A DNA stretch of 64,000 nucleotides, taken from NCBI GenBank assembly GCA_039516895.1, contig CP154437.1, forward strand, positions 1,054,001 through 1,118,000. Reading direction: 5' to 3'. The notes beneath the pieces are model-generated. The model was not told the origin of the DNA and did no database searches. It was given only the letters and a program-made list of their open reading frames with translations. This DNA comes from Campylobacter coli (GTDB taxonomy: Bacteria > Campylobacterota > Campylobacteria > Campylobacterales > Campylobacteraceae). Below, in pieces: positions 15,459 through 26,657 of the stretch (the stretch's first letter is position 1; each line of letters starts with the position of its first letter). Both the position numbers and the translations under genes were made by a program.

Positions 15459-18233
15459 TTAAGCTTTATAAATTTTTACCGCACATTTTTTAAAGTCGGT
15501 TTGTTTAGAAAGCGGACAAGTCGCATCTAGGGTAACTTTATTGATATAAACATTTTCATCAAACCAAGGTACATAAACAAGCCCTACAGGCGGTTTGTTT
15601 CTACCACGCATATCCACTCTTGCTTTTACCTTACCACGACGCGATTCTACCCAAACTAAATCTCCTTGATTTAAACCTAATTTTTCACCATCTTTTTCAC
15701 TCATATAACAAAGTGCTTCTGGGACAGCACGGTAAAGCTCGGGCACACGCATAGTCATAGTCCCGCTATGCCAATGCTCCAAAACCCTTCCAGTTGAAAG
15801 CCAAAATGGATATTCTTCATTTGGTCTTTCAGGTGCCTTCATAAATGGTCTAAAGAAAATTTTAGCTTTATTTTTAATACTATGCTCTTTTTCATCCTTA
15901 GGAGCTATCAAATCTCCATTGGTGAGCATTTTATTAAATTCACCATAAAAAGCAAAGTCTGAATTTGAAGCAGCTTTTTTAGCATAATAATCAAATTTAG
16001 TATTAAATCTCCATTGTGTTTCTTTGCCATTTACCACCGGCCATCTTAAACCTCTTACTTGATGATAAGTGTTAAAATCAGCCAAATCATGACCATGACC
16101 TAAGCCGAATTTACGATACTCTTCCCAAAGATATTTTTGAACGAAAAAGCCATATCCTTTAAATTCTTTTCCATCACTGCCTTGAATTTTTCTTTCATCG
16201 CCTTTAACTTCGCTATTATCAAAATCTTTCATAACAGCATCATTTGAAGTAAAGCTTTTTGCTTCTTTATTGGCAAATAAAACATCAAAAAGTGTATCAT
16301 CCTCGCTATAACCCATAGCTTTTGCTTCTTCTAATACGCTTGGCAAAGTAAGCTTATCATCTACTTTTTGCTCTTTCCAAACTTCTTTAAGTTTAAAGCG
16401 TTTTGCAAATTCTAAAATTTGCCAAGTATCACTCATAGCAGCACCCACAGGTAAAACTTGTTGCTTCCAGTGCTGAGTTCTTCTTTCAGCATTACCATAA
16501 GCGCCCCATTTTTCATAAATCATCGCACTTGGCAAGATAAGATCAGCTACCTTTGCTGAAATTCCAGGATAACAATCGCTTACAACGATAAAATTATCCA
16601 TCTCTCTAGCTGCTGCGATCCAATGGTTTGCATTTGCAGTATTTTGCCATGGATTATTCACTTGAACCCAAGCAAATTTAATCTTACCGTCCTCTAAATC
16701 TCTCATAATACCAAGATAAGGCGAACCTGGTTTTGGATTGATTGTTTTTGCAGGTACTTTCCAAATTTTTTCTGAAATTTCTCTATGTTTTGGATTTGCC
16801 ACAACCATATCTGCAGGCAAGCGATGAGAAAATGTTCCTACCTCTCTAGCAGTTCCACAAGCACTTGGTTGTCCTGTTAAAGAGAAAGCTCCGCTACCTG
16901 GTTTAGCTTGTTTGCCAAGTAAAAAATGCACCATATAAGCTTGCTCATTTACCCAAGAACCTCTTGTGTGTTGGTTAAAGCCCATAGTCCAAAAACTTAC
17001 CACTTTACGATTTTTTTCTATATATAAATTAGCTAATTCTTGAAGTTTTTTCTTGAAATCTTCCAAAGATTCATTATCATCACCCTTGGCTACTTTTGCA
17101 GTGTATTCTAAAGTATAAGGTGCTAAACCTTTTTTGAATTCTTCAAAAGAGATTTCCCAATTCTTATCAGCTACACCTTGATGTTTCATTTCAAATTTAT
17201 CACCCGCTTTCACACCAAGATAAGAAAGAGAAGTGGCTTCTTCTTCATCTAAAGTGATTGCATTTTCTTTTGCAACGGTATCTTTTTCACTTTCTTTGAA
17301 TTTAGGGTGATTTGGATTATTTCTCATACCATAACCAATATCTGCATAGCCTGTTGCAAAGACACAATGATCTTTAATAAATTTTTTATCCATAGCTTCA
17401 GGATGATTGTAAACAATCTCTCTTGCTATATAGTTCCAAATAGCTAAGTCCGTATTTGGTTTGAAAATGATTTCAATATCGGCAATATTTGAAGTACGAT
17501 TAGAAAAAGTGCTTAGGTTTACAACTTTGACCTTATCAAGATTGCTTAGTTTTCTATCGCTAACTCTTGACCAAAGTATAGGGTGCATTTCAGCCATATT
17601 TGCTCCCCAAGTGATGATAGTATCAGTAAGCTCTATATCATCATAACAGCCTGATGGTTCATCCACACCAAAAGTTTGCATAAAACCAACCACAGCAGAA
17701 GCCATACAATGTCTTGCATTAGGATCAATATTGTTTGTTCTAAAGCCTGCTTTTGCAAGTTTTAAAGCTGCATAGCCTTCTTGGATAGTATATTGACCAC
17801 TTCCAAAAATTCCTACACCGCTTACTCCTAGCTCATTATAAGCTTTTTTAAATTGCTTTTCCATCTCATCAAAAGCTCTTTGCCAAGAAACTTGTTTGAA
17901 TTTTCCTTTTTTGTCAAATTCTCCTTTGTCATTCACACGAAGCAAAGGCATAACAAGACGATCTTCTCCATACATGATTTTAGCATTAAAATATCCTTTA
18001 ATACAATTAAGACCTCGATTTACAGGAGCAGCAGGATCGCCTTTGATTGCTACAATCTTACCATCTTTTCTAGCTATCATAATTCCACAGCCTGTTCCAC
18101 AAAACCTACAAACGGCTTTATCCCATTTCCACTCTTCTTCTTGTGCACCCAATACTGGGCTTGGAACACTAAGACCTGCAACACTAGCAGCACTCGCAAT
18201 AGCGGTATTTTTAATAAAATCCCTTCTATTCAT
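15459..18233 (-). CDS. napA: NapA, catalytic subunit of periplasmic nitrate reductase
   Basis: This 924-residue molybdoenzyme reduces nitrate to nitrite in the periplasm. The signal peptide carries the Tat motif NRRDFIKN. The 4Fe-4S site is C42-C45-C49-C77 (CRFCGTGCG ... LNCIKGYF) with the electron-relay lysine K79. The molybdenum ligand is the cysteine in [12 protein letters not shown] near residue 175. The C-terminal domain begins near 800 with [17 protein letters not shown], which binds the second pterin. The protein is longer than E. coli NapA (828) because of extra loops around residues 290-360 and 640-700, as in other epsilonproteobacteria. It is the first gene of the leftward nap operon. 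Confidence 0.96.
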   Translation of the reverse strand: MNRRDFIKNTAIASAASVAGLSVPSPVLGAQEEEWKWDKAVCRFCGTGCGIMIARKDGKIVAIKGDPAAPVNRGLNCIKGYFNAKIMYGEDRLVMPLLRVNDKGEFDKKGKFKQVSWQRAFDEMEKQFKKAYNELGVSGVGIFGSGQYTIQEGYAALKLAKAGFRTNNIDPNARHCMASAVVGFMQTFGVDEPSGCYDDIELTDTIITWGANMAEMHPILWSRVSDRKLSNLDKVKVVNLSTFSNRTSNIADIEIIFKPNTDLAIWNYIAREIVYNHPEAMDKKFIKDHCVFATGYADIGYGMRNNPNHPKFKESEKDTVAKENAITLDEEEATSLSYLGVKAGDKFEMKHQGVADKNWEISFEEFKKGLAPYTLEYTAKVAKGDDNESLEDFKKKLQELANLYIEKNRKVVSFWTMGFNQHTRGSWVNEQAYMVHFLLGKQAKPGSGAFSLTGQPSACGTAREVGTFSHRLPADMVVANPKHREISEKIWKVPAKTINPKPGSPYLGIMRDLEDGKIKFAWVQVNNPWQNTANANHWIAAAREMDNFIVVSDCYPGISAKVADLILPSAMIYEKWGAYGNAERRTQHWKQQVLPVGAAMSDTWQILEFAKRFKLKEVWKEQKVDDKLTLPSVLEEAKAMGYSEDDTLFDVLFANKEAKSFTSNDAVMKDFDNSEVKGDERKIQGSDGKEFKGYGFFVQKYLWEEYRKFGLGHGHDLADFNTYHQVRGLRWPVVNGKETQWRFNTKFDYYAKKAASNSDFAFYGEFNKMLTNGDLIAPKDEKEHSIKNKAKIFFRPFMKAPERPNEEYPFWLSTGRVLEHWHSGTMTMRVPELYRAVPEALCYMSEKDGEKLGLNQGDLVWVESRRGKVKARVDMRGRNKPPVGLVYVPWFDENVYINKVTLDATCPLSKQTDFKKCAVKIYKA

Positions 18234-18470
18234 ACTCTAATCCTCCAAAATAATAAAAATCATTTTATTATAAAAAATAGAAAATAAAATTATCTTGAAT
18301 TTTTTATAAAAAATAATAATTTCAAAGCCCTATTTTATAGGACTTTTATTCTCCTTTTATCATTTTTGAAATAATAAAATTATGTACAATAAAATAAACT
18401 AGAAAGCACTAATTTTACAAAAATATAAATTAAAAATATTTTGTTGATGATTTATTTTAAAAGCTAGGAG
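18234..18470 (-). promoter_or_regulatory. nap operon upstream region with a leader hairpin
   Basis: This AT-rich gap separates tpx from napA and must hold the nap promoter. A hairpin with one mismatch lies at 18324-18346: AAAG/CTTT, then a C.A mismatch, then CCTAT/ATAGG around a TTT loop. It is about 78 bases before the napA ATG in the direction of transcription. It could be an operator or an RNA leader element. I could not fix a confident -10 box. Confidence 0.45.
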
Positions 18471-18473
18471 AGT

Positions 18474-18488
18474 AGCCCCATTGGGGCT
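18474..18488 (-). terminator. Terminator-like hairpin after tpx
   Basis: AGCCCC (18474-18479) pairs with GGGGCT (18483-18488) across a three-base loop, 14 bases past the tpx stop. No long T-run follows leftward, so it may stop only part of the transcripts and let some tpx transcription enter nap. Confidence 0.6.
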
Positions 18489-18502
18489 TTATAGATAAAA
18501 AA

Positions 18503-19030
18503 TTAATGACAACCGCATCCACCGCAGCAGCTAGAACCGCCAAAAAATGCATCAAGTTTTGCAATATCTGGCATTTCTGTCACTTCGCTTACTAGTTCTT
18601 TATAAGCAATTTTGCCATCTTTGATTACAAATACAGCACGAGCTAAAAGACCTTCTAGTGGACCTTCACCGATCAATACTCCGTATTTTTCTCCAAATTC
18701 TTTTGCTACAAAATCGCTAGCAACGCTTAGATTTTCTATACCTTCAGTGCTACAAAATCTACCCATAGCAAAAGGTAAATCCATACTTACAACCACAACT
18801 TCTGCTCCATTGTAGCTTGCTACTTTTTTGTTAAATTCTCTTGCTTCAGTTGCACAAACTGGAGTATCCAAGCTTGGAAGACTTAAAACAATTTGTGTTT
18901 TACCTGCAGCACCGATTTCAATCGCACTTAAGTCTTTAGCTTTAAGCTCTACCTTAGGAGCATCTGCTCCAACTTCTACTGAATTTCCTTTAAGTTTTAC
19001 TGGGTTTCCTTTAAAATTTACTGAACTCAT
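18503..19030 (-). CDS. tpx: Thiol peroxidase Tpx with a cysteine-rich C-terminal tail
   Basis: The 175-residue peroxiredoxin of the Tpx class reduces peroxides using thioredoxin. The peroxidatic Cys59 is in LDTPVCATEAREF and the resolving Cys93 in FAMGRFCSTEG, the spacing typical of atypical two-cysteine Tpx. The family usually ends near residue 165. Here the last eight residues are CCGGCGCH, adding four cysteines and a histidine that could bind metal or form extra disulfides. Start MSSVNFKGNPVKL has AAGGATGAC before it. Confidence 0.93.
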   Translation of the reverse strand: MSSVNFKGNPVKLKGNSVEVGADAPKVELKAKDLSAIEIGAAGKTQIVLSLPSLDTPVCATEAREFNKKVASYNGAEVVVVSMDLPFAMGRFCSTEGIENLSVASDFVAKEFGEKYGVLIGEGPLEGLLARAVFVIKDGKIAYKELVSEVTEMPDIAKLDAFFGGSSCCGGCGCH

Positions 19031-19088
19031 TTGTCATCCTTTATTTTTATAAATTGAAACATTTTTGTAATTAAATATTTCAACAATT

Positions 19089-19094
19089 ATTATA
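19089..19094 (-). promoter_or_regulatory. tpx promoter -10 box
   Basis: TATAAT on the leftward strand lies about 60 bases before the tpx ATG. The surrounding 19081-19115 is a run of A/T with repeated ATAAT words, where a Fur/PerR-type regulator could bind, but I see no convincing full-length box. Confidence 0.55.
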
Positions 19095-19136
19095 TCTTAA
19101 TAATTATTATTAATTCTTTAAATGTGTGACTTAAAA

Positions 19137-19874
19137 TCAGTCAACTTCATTCCAAGCATGCTTTTTCCAAATTTCTTGAGCTTCTTTACTTTGAATAAAT
19201 TTCACAAATTCTAAAGCTTGTTTGTTTTGAAGGCCTTTTTTGGTAGGAATTATTTCAGCTGATCGATAAACCACTGCTTTTTCATCTTCGATAAACAAAG
19301 CCTTATCTCCTAAAGCCTTGGCCCAATGTGACCAAATGATTAAAGCATCTATGTTTGGATTATTATTCCACTCATCTATAGCTATTTTAGAATTTTTAGC
19401 ATAAACTTTAATATTTTTACGCAACTTGACTAAATTTTCTCTTTTACCATTTTTTAAAGCCATATCTTCGTAAAGTCCAACTTGCCCCGCACCATCAACA
19501 ACCATAACATTTACATTATCTTTTAAAATATCTTCAAAGCTTTTGATATTTTTTGGGTTATTAGGACGCACGATGATGCCTGAAGGACGCATATTTAAAA
19601 CAACTAAATCTTCTAATTTTAAGCTAGGAATTCTTTTGATAAATCCATCCATCATAGAAGTATTGCCTGAAAAAATCAAATCTGCATCTTTTTTAGCCTT
19701 TTTAAACCATGATGGAGTAGGACCTGCAGTAACTACAACTTTTTCTTTGGTTTTTTCTTCAAATTTTAATGCAAGTTCTTTCATAGCTGGCGCAGGACCA
19801 CCAGGACCATAAACTAAAACTTCGGCATTTAAAAAACTTGCTGCAATTAAACTTAAAAATAAATATTTTTTCAT
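19137..19874 (-). CDS. peb2: PEB2, AcfC-like periplasmic binding protein
   Basis: The 245-residue exported protein has a Sec signal MKKYLFLSLIAASFLNAE. The mature start VLVYGPGGPAPAMKELALKF is typical of PEB2 and of the accessory colonisation factor AcfC, members of the sulfate/molybdate-type solute-binding fold (PAPTPSW-like and DLIFSGNTSMMDGF motifs). PEB2 was known first as a major antigenic surface/periplasmic protein of C. jejuni. No ABC permease genes adjoin it, so its transport partner, if any, is elsewhere. It starts 46 bases after the helicase stop, so it may share that transcript. Confidence 0.9.
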   Translation of the reverse strand: MKKYLFLSLIAASFLNAEVLVYGPGGPAPAMKELALKFEEKTKEKVVVTAGPTPSWFKKAKKDADLIFSGNTSMMDGFIKRIPSLKLEDLVVLNMRPSGIIVRPNNPKNIKSFEDILKDNVNVMVVDGAGQVGLYEDMALKNGKRENLVKLRKNIKVYAKNSKIAIDEWNNNPNIDALIIWSHWAKALGDKALFIEDEKAVVYRSAEIIPTKKGLQNKQALEFVKFIQSKEAQEIWKKHAWNEVD

Positions 19875-19920
19875 AAATTAAACCTTTCTTTAATGATATT
19901 AATTTTGAAAGAAAATATTA

Positions 19921-21951
19921 TCAATCTATAGTTAACTCTCCCTTGCAAAGCCCTGCTTCTATAAGAAAACGCGAAGGTGCAAAAGCGGTTTTTTTATTTT
20001 TATCGTATTTTGCATAACTAAGATAAAGTATATTTTTAGCCCTTGTTACTGCAACATAAAAAAGTCTTCTTTCTTCCTCCAAACTTCCGCCCATACTCAT
20101 AAGTTTTTGGTTTGGAAAACGCCCTTGCGCAAGATCAATTACAAATACCAAGTCAAATTCCAAACCCTTACTCGCATGCACACTCAGTAAATTTACACCC
20201 TTGCCATTGCTCATCTCGCTTGCACCTAGGGTTAAGAAATTATAGTACTTATAAATATCACTATAATTTTTAGTGAGTTCTTTTAAGACATTAAATTTCA
20301 TTTCTATCTTTTCTAAATTTTCTTTCTTTCTTAAAAGATCTACTTGTCCGGCTTTATTTGTTGCTCTTTTGATGGCTAGTTCTTCACAAATTTCCTTATA
20401 AAAAGAATTTTCACAAATTAAATTAACCAAGGCTAAAGAATGCTTTGTTTCCATAGCCTTTTTTAAGAAAAAATAAATTTTTTCTAAATTTTTAGCACAC
20501 AAATCATTGATCTTTGAAAGCTTTAAGATAGGATGGGCATTAAACTCGCTCTCGAATTTAAAACGATTTTCACTGGCTAATTCCTCTAAATCCGCAAAAA
20601 GTCCAAGCTGGTAATTTCTTTTTTGATGGTTTTGCAAATTCACACTTTTATCAGGTTCTAAAAAACCCCTTATCAAGCTACCATGACCTAATTTTAAAAG
20701 AGCGTCAAAAATTTCCTTTGCCAAAACTCCACCTACGCCTTTGGTGTATTGAACTAAATGAATAAATGCCATGATATCCTTAGGATTTACCACAAGAGCA
20801 AGCATAGCGCTAAAAGCTTTAACCTCTAAACTTTCAAAAAAACTCCCACTTCCTTTTCTTACACTTGCAATCCCTTGCTCTCTTAAGGCTACTTCGATAC
20901 CATCTGCACTCGAATTATTGCGGAAAATAACGGCAATTTCTTCCAAGCTCACTCCGCTAGTAAGTATCATTTTAGCTATATTTTGATACTGATCAAATAA
21001 TTCTTCAAAAGCAAGTAAAGAAGGAGCTTTAAATTCATCCTTCCTTGTAACTATAAGTTCTTTTGGATAGAGTCTTTCATTATTTAAAATCACCTTATTT
21101 GCCAAAGATAGGATACTTCTTGAAGAGCGGTAGTTTTTGTTTAAAGAAAAAATTTGAGCATCCTTAAAACGCTGCTTGAATCCACCTATGATATTGATAT
21201 CTGCGCCATTAAAAGCATAAATACTTTGATCATAATCGCCCACACAAAATAAACTCTTACTTTCAAAAGCTTCGATTAAAGAACTCTGAAGTGCATTAGT
21301 GTCTTGGTATTCATCTACCAAAATTTCATCAAATTCGTATTTTTTTTCATTTAAAAGAGTTTTTAAATTCAAAAGTAAATCGTTAAAATCCACATAATTA
21401 AAACGCTTTTTTTCTTCACTATATTCTTTTAATATATCTTCATAAATTTCCGCATAAATACTTTGATCTTCATAATTTATACAAAACCAATGGTAAAAAT
21501 CTTGATCATAAGCCTTGTTTTGAAATAAAGAATATATATCATACAAATAGCTTGGCTGATAAGGTTTTATATCGCTTAAATGCCTAAAAGTTCTTTTTTC
21601 ATAAACGCTCTTAAGTAAGGTTTTTAACTCACTGGCCTGTTTTAAAACCACATCTTTGTTTGCGCTTTTAAGCAAAGTATAGGCTGTACTGTGAAAAGTT
21701 CCTGCTAAAATTTTTCCTGTGATGTTTTTATCAAAATATTTTCCCAAACGACTTATCATTTCTTTACTAGCTTTATTAGTAAAAGTCAAAAGCATGATTT
21801 TTTGCGGCGATATACCCTGGCTTAACAGATAAGAAATTCTTGCAACTATGGTAGAAGTTTTTCCTGTCCCCGCGCTTGCTATGATCAGATTGTGTCCAAA
21901 ATTTGCAGTAGCAGCTAAATACTGCTCTTCATTTAATCTAGAAAGTGGCAT
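19921..21951 (-). CDS. UvrD/PcrA/Rep-type superfamily 1 DNA helicase
   Basis: The 676-residue helicase has the ordered SF1A motifs. The Q-motif is LNEEQYLAA, motif I (Walker A) IIASAGTGKTSTIVARI near residue 28, Ia LTFTNKASKEM, II VDEYQDTN near 218, III GDYDQSIYAFNGA, and IV NYRSSRSIL. Late motifs are SVHASKGLEFDLVFV and EERRLFYVAVTRAK near 635. It unwinds DNA 3'-5' using ATP in repair or replication restart. Campylobacter has more than one UvrD-like helicase, so I leave the symbol empty. Confidence 0.92.
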   Translation of the reverse strand: MPLSRLNEEQYLAATANFGHNLIIASAGTGKTSTIVARISYLLSQGISPQKIMLLTFTNKASKEMISRLGKYFDKNITGKILAGTFHSTAYTLLKSANKDVVLKQASELKTLLKSVYEKRTFRHLSDIKPYQPSYLYDIYSLFQNKAYDQDFYHWFCINYEDQSIYAEIYEDILKEYSEEKKRFNYVDFNDLLLNLKTLLNEKKYEFDEILVDEYQDTNALQSSLIEAFESKSLFCVGDYDQSIYAFNGADINIIGGFKQRFKDAQIFSLNKNYRSSRSILSLANKVILNNERLYPKELIVTRKDEFKAPSLLAFEELFDQYQNIAKMILTSGVSLEEIAVIFRNNSSADGIEVALREQGIASVRKGSGSFFESLEVKAFSAMLALVVNPKDIMAFIHLVQYTKGVGGVLAKEIFDALLKLGHGSLIRGFLEPDKSVNLQNHQKRNYQLGLFADLEELASENRFKFESEFNAHPILKLSKINDLCAKNLEKIYFFLKKAMETKHSLALVNLICENSFYKEICEELAIKRATNKAGQVDLLRKKENLEKIEMKFNVLKELTKNYSDIYKYYNFLTLGASEMSNGKGVNLLSVHASKGLEFDLVFVIDLAQGRFPNQKLMSMGGSLEEERRLFYVAVTRAKNILYLSYAKYDKNKKTAFAPSRFLIEAGLCKGELTID

Positions 21952-22072
21952 TTTTTTCCTTAAAAAGCACGAATTATAGAAAAAAAATGCTTAAAAACAT
22001 AAAAATTTAACATTTATTTATATTAATATATAGTACAATATTCAATTTATTTTATTTGTTAAGGAATTAAAG

Positions 22073-23005
22073 ATGAATTTTAAATTTTTTTCTATTATTG
22101 TAGGAATTTTAATTGTTGTAATATTAATACTTAGTGGGACTTATTACTATCTTTTTGAGTATTCCAAACCTAGCTATACACCTATAACACAAACTTCAAC
22201 AGAACAAAACCAATACAGCAATAATACTTATACAACAACTCAAAACTCTTATGTTTCCGATACTACAGATACAAATAATAATGAAAATGTAAATTTAGTA
22301 CAAGATAAGCAAGATGAAAAGGATACAAATAACATTATTAACGATGAGAATAAAAGTATCACACAATCTTCTCAAATTACAAAACCAAATAATGAAAAAA
22401 AACTAGCAGCAATTGAAAAAGAAATCAGTAAACAGCAAAAAATTTTAGAACAAGAAAAAATATTTAAGCCTCAAAATACAAATAACAATAAAACAAATTA
22501 TCAAGCTAAAAAACTAAGCCCAGCGCAAGAATACTTAAGCTTAGGAAAAAATAGCCGCCTTGAGCCTCAATTAAGTACAGAAAATATGAAAGTTTATGTA
22601 CTTGATGGTAAATTCTTAAGCGATTATAGAATCAAGCTTTTGAAAGATATGTTAGCAATTATAGAGGATAATTCCAAAGACTATTTTCTTAGCGTTTTTG
22701 TCAAAATGCTACCTAAGGGAGAGATGAGTTTAACTATTTACAATAAAGATATTATTTTCTCCGATATGAAAAAATCTTATAAATATATAAGTATGGATAA
22801 AATTTCACCTTATATTAAAACCCCTGAAGTGCTTAATCAATATGTAGCGCGTGAAGAAATTATAGAAAGATTTAAACTTCAAACTAAAAAAGAAGGAAAA
22901 GGAAGTGATTTTTCTAAGCACATAAATAGCTTAAAAGCTGGTCTTAATAAGGCTCAATACTTTTTTCCATTTTGTGAAATTATAGAAATTACTTCTGTAA
23001 AATAA
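22073..23005 (+). CDS. Membrane-anchored hypothetical protein (Cj0776c-like)
   Basis: The function is not recognised. The 310-residue product starts with one membrane helix (FFSIIVGILIVVILILSGTY, residues 5-25). A low-complexity T/N/Q/S-rich linker follows to about residue 140, probably disordered. The folded C-terminal domain covers about 165-310 (MKVYVLDGKFLSDYRIKLLK, SVFVKMLPKGEMSLTIYNKD, YFPFCEIIEITSV). The topology suggests a domain held off the membrane by a spacer in the periplasm. It is divergent from the helicase gene and followed by valS after 23 bases. A TACAAT -10-like box lies at 22034-22039. Confidence 0.8.
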   Translation: MNFKFFSIIVGILIVVILILSGTYYYLFEYSKPSYTPITQTSTEQNQYSNNTYTTTQNSYVSDTTDTNNNENVNLVQDKQDEKDTNNIINDENKSITQSSQITKPNNEKKLAAIEKEISKQQKILEQEKIFKPQNTNNNKTNYQAKKLSPAQEYLSLGKNSRLEPQLSTENMKVYVLDGKFLSDYRIKLLKDMLAIIEDNSKDYFLSVFVKMLPKGEMSLTIYNKDIIFSDMKKSYKYISMDKISPYIKTPEVLNQYVAREEIIERFKLQTKKEGKGSDFSKHINSLKAGLNKAQYFFPFCEIIEITSVK

Positions 23006-23028
23006 GCCGTCTAAAAAGGTAAAAAATA

Positions 23029-25641
23029 ATGTATGATAAAAGCATAGAAAAGACTTATTATCAAATTTGCGAAGAGCGCGGATATTTTGAAATCGATGGA
23101 AATAAAGCCATACAAGAAAAAAATAAAAATTTTTGCATCATGATGCCACCGCCTAATGTAACAGGCGTTTTGCACATAGGCCATGCTTTAACCTTTACCC
23201 TGCAAGATATCATAACACGATACAAAAGAATGGATGGCTATAAAGTTCTTTACCAACCAGGACTTGATCATGCAGGCATTGCCACTCAAAATGTTGTAGA
23301 AAAACAACTTCTTGCTCAAGATATCAAAAAAGAAGAATTAGGTCGTGAAAAATTCATAGAAAAAGTTTGGGAATGGAAAGAAAAAAGCGGTGGCAAAATC
23401 CTAGATCAAATGAGAACCCTAGGAATCACTCCTGCTTGGAGTCGCTTGCGCTTTACTATGGATGAGGGTTTAGCAAATGCAGTAAAAAAAGCTTTTGTGG
23501 AACTTTACGATAAAAAACTTATCGTGCGTGGAAATTATATGATCAATTGGTGCACCCACGATGGGGCTTTAAGCGACATAGAAGTAGAATACAAAGAAAA
23601 CAAAGGCAAACTTTATCATATAAAATACTACTTAAAAGATAGTGATGAATACCTAGTCGTAGCAACAACGCGTCCTGAGACTTTTTTTGGTGATACTGCA
23701 GTCATGGTTCATCCTGATGATGAGCGTTATAAACAATTTATAGGAAAAGAACTGATCTTACCTTTAAGCAATAAAGCCATTAAAATCATAACTGATGAAC
23801 ATGTAGAAAAAGAATTTGGAACAGGGGTTGTAAAGGTTACCCCTGCTCATGATATGAATGACTATGAAGTAGGACTTAGACATAACTTAGAATTTATAAG
23901 TGTTTTTGATGAAAAAGGAATTTTAAACGAGCATTGTTTGGAATTTGAAGGTTTAGAACGCTTAGAAGCTAGAGATAAAATTGTAGCTAAACTGGATAGT
24001 CTTGGCTTTATAGATAAAATAGAAGAACATAACAATCAAGTAGGATATTGCTATCGTTGCAACAATGTAGTCGAGCCTTATATTTCAAAACAATGGTTTG
24101 TAAAACAAGAAATTGCCAAAGAGAGTATAGAAAAAGTAGCCCTTGGCGAGAGTAAATTTTATCCAAGCCATTGGGTTAATAGCTTTAATGCTTGGATGAA
24201 AGATTTAAGGGCTTGGTGTATTTCAAGACAGCTTTGGTGGGGACATCAAATTCCTGTGTATTATTGTGAATGCTCACATGAATGGGCAAGTCAAGATACA
24301 CCTAAAACTTGTCCAAAATGCGGAGGGCAAAATTTCAAACAAGATGAAGATGTACTCGATACTTGGTTTTCTTCAGGACTTTGGGCAATAAGCACACTTG
24401 GATGGGGAAATGGCACTTGGGGAAAAGATAAAATTTGGTTTGAAGAAGATTTGAAAGAATTTTATCCTAATTCTTTATTGATAACTGGTTTTGATATTTT
24501 GTTTTTTTGGGTAGCTAGAATGATGTTTCAAAGCACAAATGCTTTAGGAGCCTTGCCTTTTAAAGACATTTATTTACATGCTCTTGTTAAAGATGAGCAA
24601 GGTAGAAAAATGAGTAAGAGTCTTGGAAATGTTATCGATCCAAATGAAAGCATTAAAGAATACAGTGCCGATATATTGCGTTTTACCTTAGCTTTGCTTG
24701 CTATACAAGGACGCGATATCAAGCTTAGTAATGACAAGCTTTTACAAGTTAGAAATTTCACAAACAAAATCTATAATGCGACAAATTATCTACTTTTAAA
24801 TGAAGAGCAATTTGAAGATTTAGAAAAGATAGAACTTAAAAGTGCATTGGCTCAATTTGTTTATTCTAGATTTCAAGATTGCGTAAAAAATGTAAGGGAA
24901 AATTTGGACAATTATCGCTTTAATGATGCAGCAAACACGCTTTATAAATTCTTCTGGGATGATTTTTGTGATTGGGGGATAGAACTTAGCAAAGCCCAAA
25001 AAGAATCGGTAAAAGAATTAGGAAGTATTTTCAAAGAAGCTTTAAAACTCTTAAATCCTTTTATGCCATTTATCAGCGAGTATTTGTATCACAAGCTTAG
25101 CAAAAGTGAACTTGAAACAAGTGCCTCCATAATGATAAGCAAATACCCACAATTTCATGCAAAAAATTCCAATATAGAAGAAATTTTCTCTTTGATTATA
25201 GAAAGCATTGTTAGCATACGCCGCGCTAAAAGCCTTGTGGATTTAGGAAATTCAAAAATAGAAAAAGCCTATATTAAACTAAATGATAAAAAAATGCAAG
25301 ATGAAATCAAATCCTATATGAAGTTCATCACCATGCTTGCTAAATGTGAAAATATAGAATTTACAGAAAACAAGCTACAAAAAGCCATTTGCGATGTGAG
25401 TGAGAATTTAGAAATCTTCATTGCACTTGATAATGTAGATTTAAGTGGTATTTTAACAAGACTTGAAAATCAAAAAACAAAACTAGAAAAAGAAAGTGCT
25501 AAGCTAAATGCTATGTTATCAAATGAAAAATTTATCGCCAATGCACCTAAAGAAGTTGTAGAACAAAATAAGGAAGCTTTGGCAAATTTAAACACTCAGC
25601 TTGAAAAAATATCAGCTGAACTAGCAAATTTAAAAGGTTAA
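23029..25641 (+). CDS. valS: Valyl-tRNA synthetase
   Basis: The 870-residue class I synthetase attaches valine to tRNA-Val. HIGH motif: [16 protein letters not shown] near residue 40. The editing (CP1) domain lies about 190-340, with [13 protein letters not shown]. Two zinc-knuckle-like groups are visible (CYRCNN; CECSHEW ... CPKCGG). KMSKS motif: [10 protein letters not shown] near 525. The C-terminal coiled coil ([20 protein letters not shown] onward) is the ValRS tRNA-binding arm. metN begins five bases after the stop, so valS and metNI are probably on one transcript. Confidence 0.97.
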   Translation: MYDKSIEKTYYQICEERGYFEIDGNKAIQEKNKNFCIMMPPPNVTGVLHIGHALTFTLQDIITRYKRMDGYKVLYQPGLDHAGIATQNVVEKQLLAQDIKKEELGREKFIEKVWEWKEKSGGKILDQMRTLGITPAWSRLRFTMDEGLANAVKKAFVELYDKKLIVRGNYMINWCTHDGALSDIEVEYKENKGKLYHIKYYLKDSDEYLVVATTRPETFFGDTAVMVHPDDERYKQFIGKELILPLSNKAIKIITDEHVEKEFGTGVVKVTPAHDMNDYEVGLRHNLEFISVFDEKGILNEHCLEFEGLERLEARDKIVAKLDSLGFIDKIEEHNNQVGYCYRCNNVVEPYISKQWFVKQEIAKESIEKVALGESKFYPSHWVNSFNAWMKDLRAWCISRQLWWGHQIPVYYCECSHEWASQDTPKTCPKCGGQNFKQDEDVLDTWFSSGLWAISTLGWGNGTWGKDKIWFEEDLKEFYPNSLLITGFDILFFWVARMMFQSTNALGALPFKDIYLHALVKDEQGRKMSKSLGNVIDPNESIKEYSADILRFTLALLAIQGRDIKLSNDKLLQVRNFTNKIYNATNYLLLNEEQFEDLEKIELKSALAQFVYSRFQDCVKNVRENLDNYRFNDAANTLYKFFWDDFCDWGIELSKAQKESVKELGSIFKEALKLLNPFMPFISEYLYHKLSKSELETSASIMISKYPQFHAKNSNIEEIFSLIIESIVSIRRAKSLVDLGNSKIEKAYIKLNDKKMQDEIKSYMKFITMLAKCENIEFTENKLQKAICDVSENLEIFIALDNVDLSGILTRLENQKTKLEKESAKLNAMLSNEKFIANAPKEVVEQNKEALANLNTQLEKISAELANLKG

Positions 25642-25646
25642 AAACT

Positions 25647-26657
25647 TTGATAAAAATACAAAATTTAAAAAAATATTACGGAAAAGAACTGGTTATTAAT
25701 GATGTTTCTTTGGAGATAAAAAAAGGTGAAATCTATGCTATCGTAGGACACAGCGGTGCTGGAAAATCTACTCTTTTAAGATGTATCAATGGACTTGAAA
25801 GCTATCAAGAAGGAAGTTTAAAAGTGCTTGATGCTGAAATAAAAGATCTGAGTCAAAATAATCCTAAAAAGCTTAGAATGTTAAGAAAAGATATAGGTAT
25901 GATTTTTCAAAATTTTGCCTTAATGGAAAGAAAAAATGTATTCGAAAATGTTGCAATGCCTTTAAGAACACATTATAGCCAATGCAAAATTTATTCTAAG
26001 CTTTTTGGCAAAGAATACATGAGCGAAAAAGATTTAAATCAAAAAGTAAATTCCTTACTTGAGGTTGTAGGGCTTGATCATAAAAACAAATCCTACCCTA
26101 GAGAACTTAGCGGAGGACAAAAACAACGCGTGGCTATTGCTAGAGCTTTGACTTTAAATCCTAAAATTTTACTTAGCGATGAAGCCACTTCGGCTCTTGA
26201 TCCTAATACAACAAAAAATATTTTAGAACTCATTGCTAAAATCAATGCTGAATTTGGGATAACCGTAGTTTTAGTCACACATGAAATGGATGTTGTAAAA
26301 GATGTTGCTCAAAAAGCTTTACTTTTAGAACATGGTCAGATTATAGGAAGTGGTGCAATTGATGAACTCTTTTTAAAGCCTAATGAAAAAATGAAAGAAT
26401 TTTTAGGCGAAAGTGATTTCTTGCCTCCAACAGGTTTAAATATTAAGCTTTATTTTCCAAAAGAAGTAGCACAAAATAGTATTATTACACATATGGCAAG
26501 AACTCTTAATATTGATTTTAATATTGTTTGGGGTAAAATTGAAAAGCTTAATGGAAATGCTTTGGGAAATTTAGTGATTAATATCGATGAAAAAGATAAA
26601 AATAAAGTTCTGAATTATGTAGAGCAAAGCGGGGTTTTATGGGAGGTAGTATCATGA
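25647..26657 (+). CDS. metN: MetN, ATP-binding subunit of D/L-methionine ABC importer
   Basis: The 336-residue ATPase has Walker [12 protein letters not shown] near residue 37, Q-loop [14 protein letters not shown], signature [15 protein letters not shown] near 152, Walker [15 protein letters not shown] and H-loop VTHEMDVV. Residues 260-336 are the methionine-sensing NIL domain that trans-inhibits MetN when cytoplasmic methionine is high. The start is TTG at 25647, five bases after valS. No ATG exists upstream of the first strand. It powers import with MetI and the MetQ proteins encoded after it. Confidence 0.94.
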   Translation: MIKIQNLKKYYGKELVINDVSLEIKKGEIYAIVGHSGAGKSTLLRCINGLESYQEGSLKVLDAEIKDLSQNNPKKLRMLRKDIGMIFQNFALMERKNVFENVAMPLRTHYSQCKIYSKLFGKEYMSEKDLNQKVNSLLEVVGLDHKNKSYPRELSGGQKQRVAIARALTLNPKILLSDEATSALDPNTTKNILELIAKINAEFGITVVLVTHEMDVVKDVAQKALLLEHGQIIGSGAIDELFLKPNEKMKEFLGESDFLPPTGLNIKLYFPKEVAQNSIITHMARTLNIDFNIVWGKIEKLNGNALGNLVINIDEKDKNKVLNYVEQSGVLWEVVS

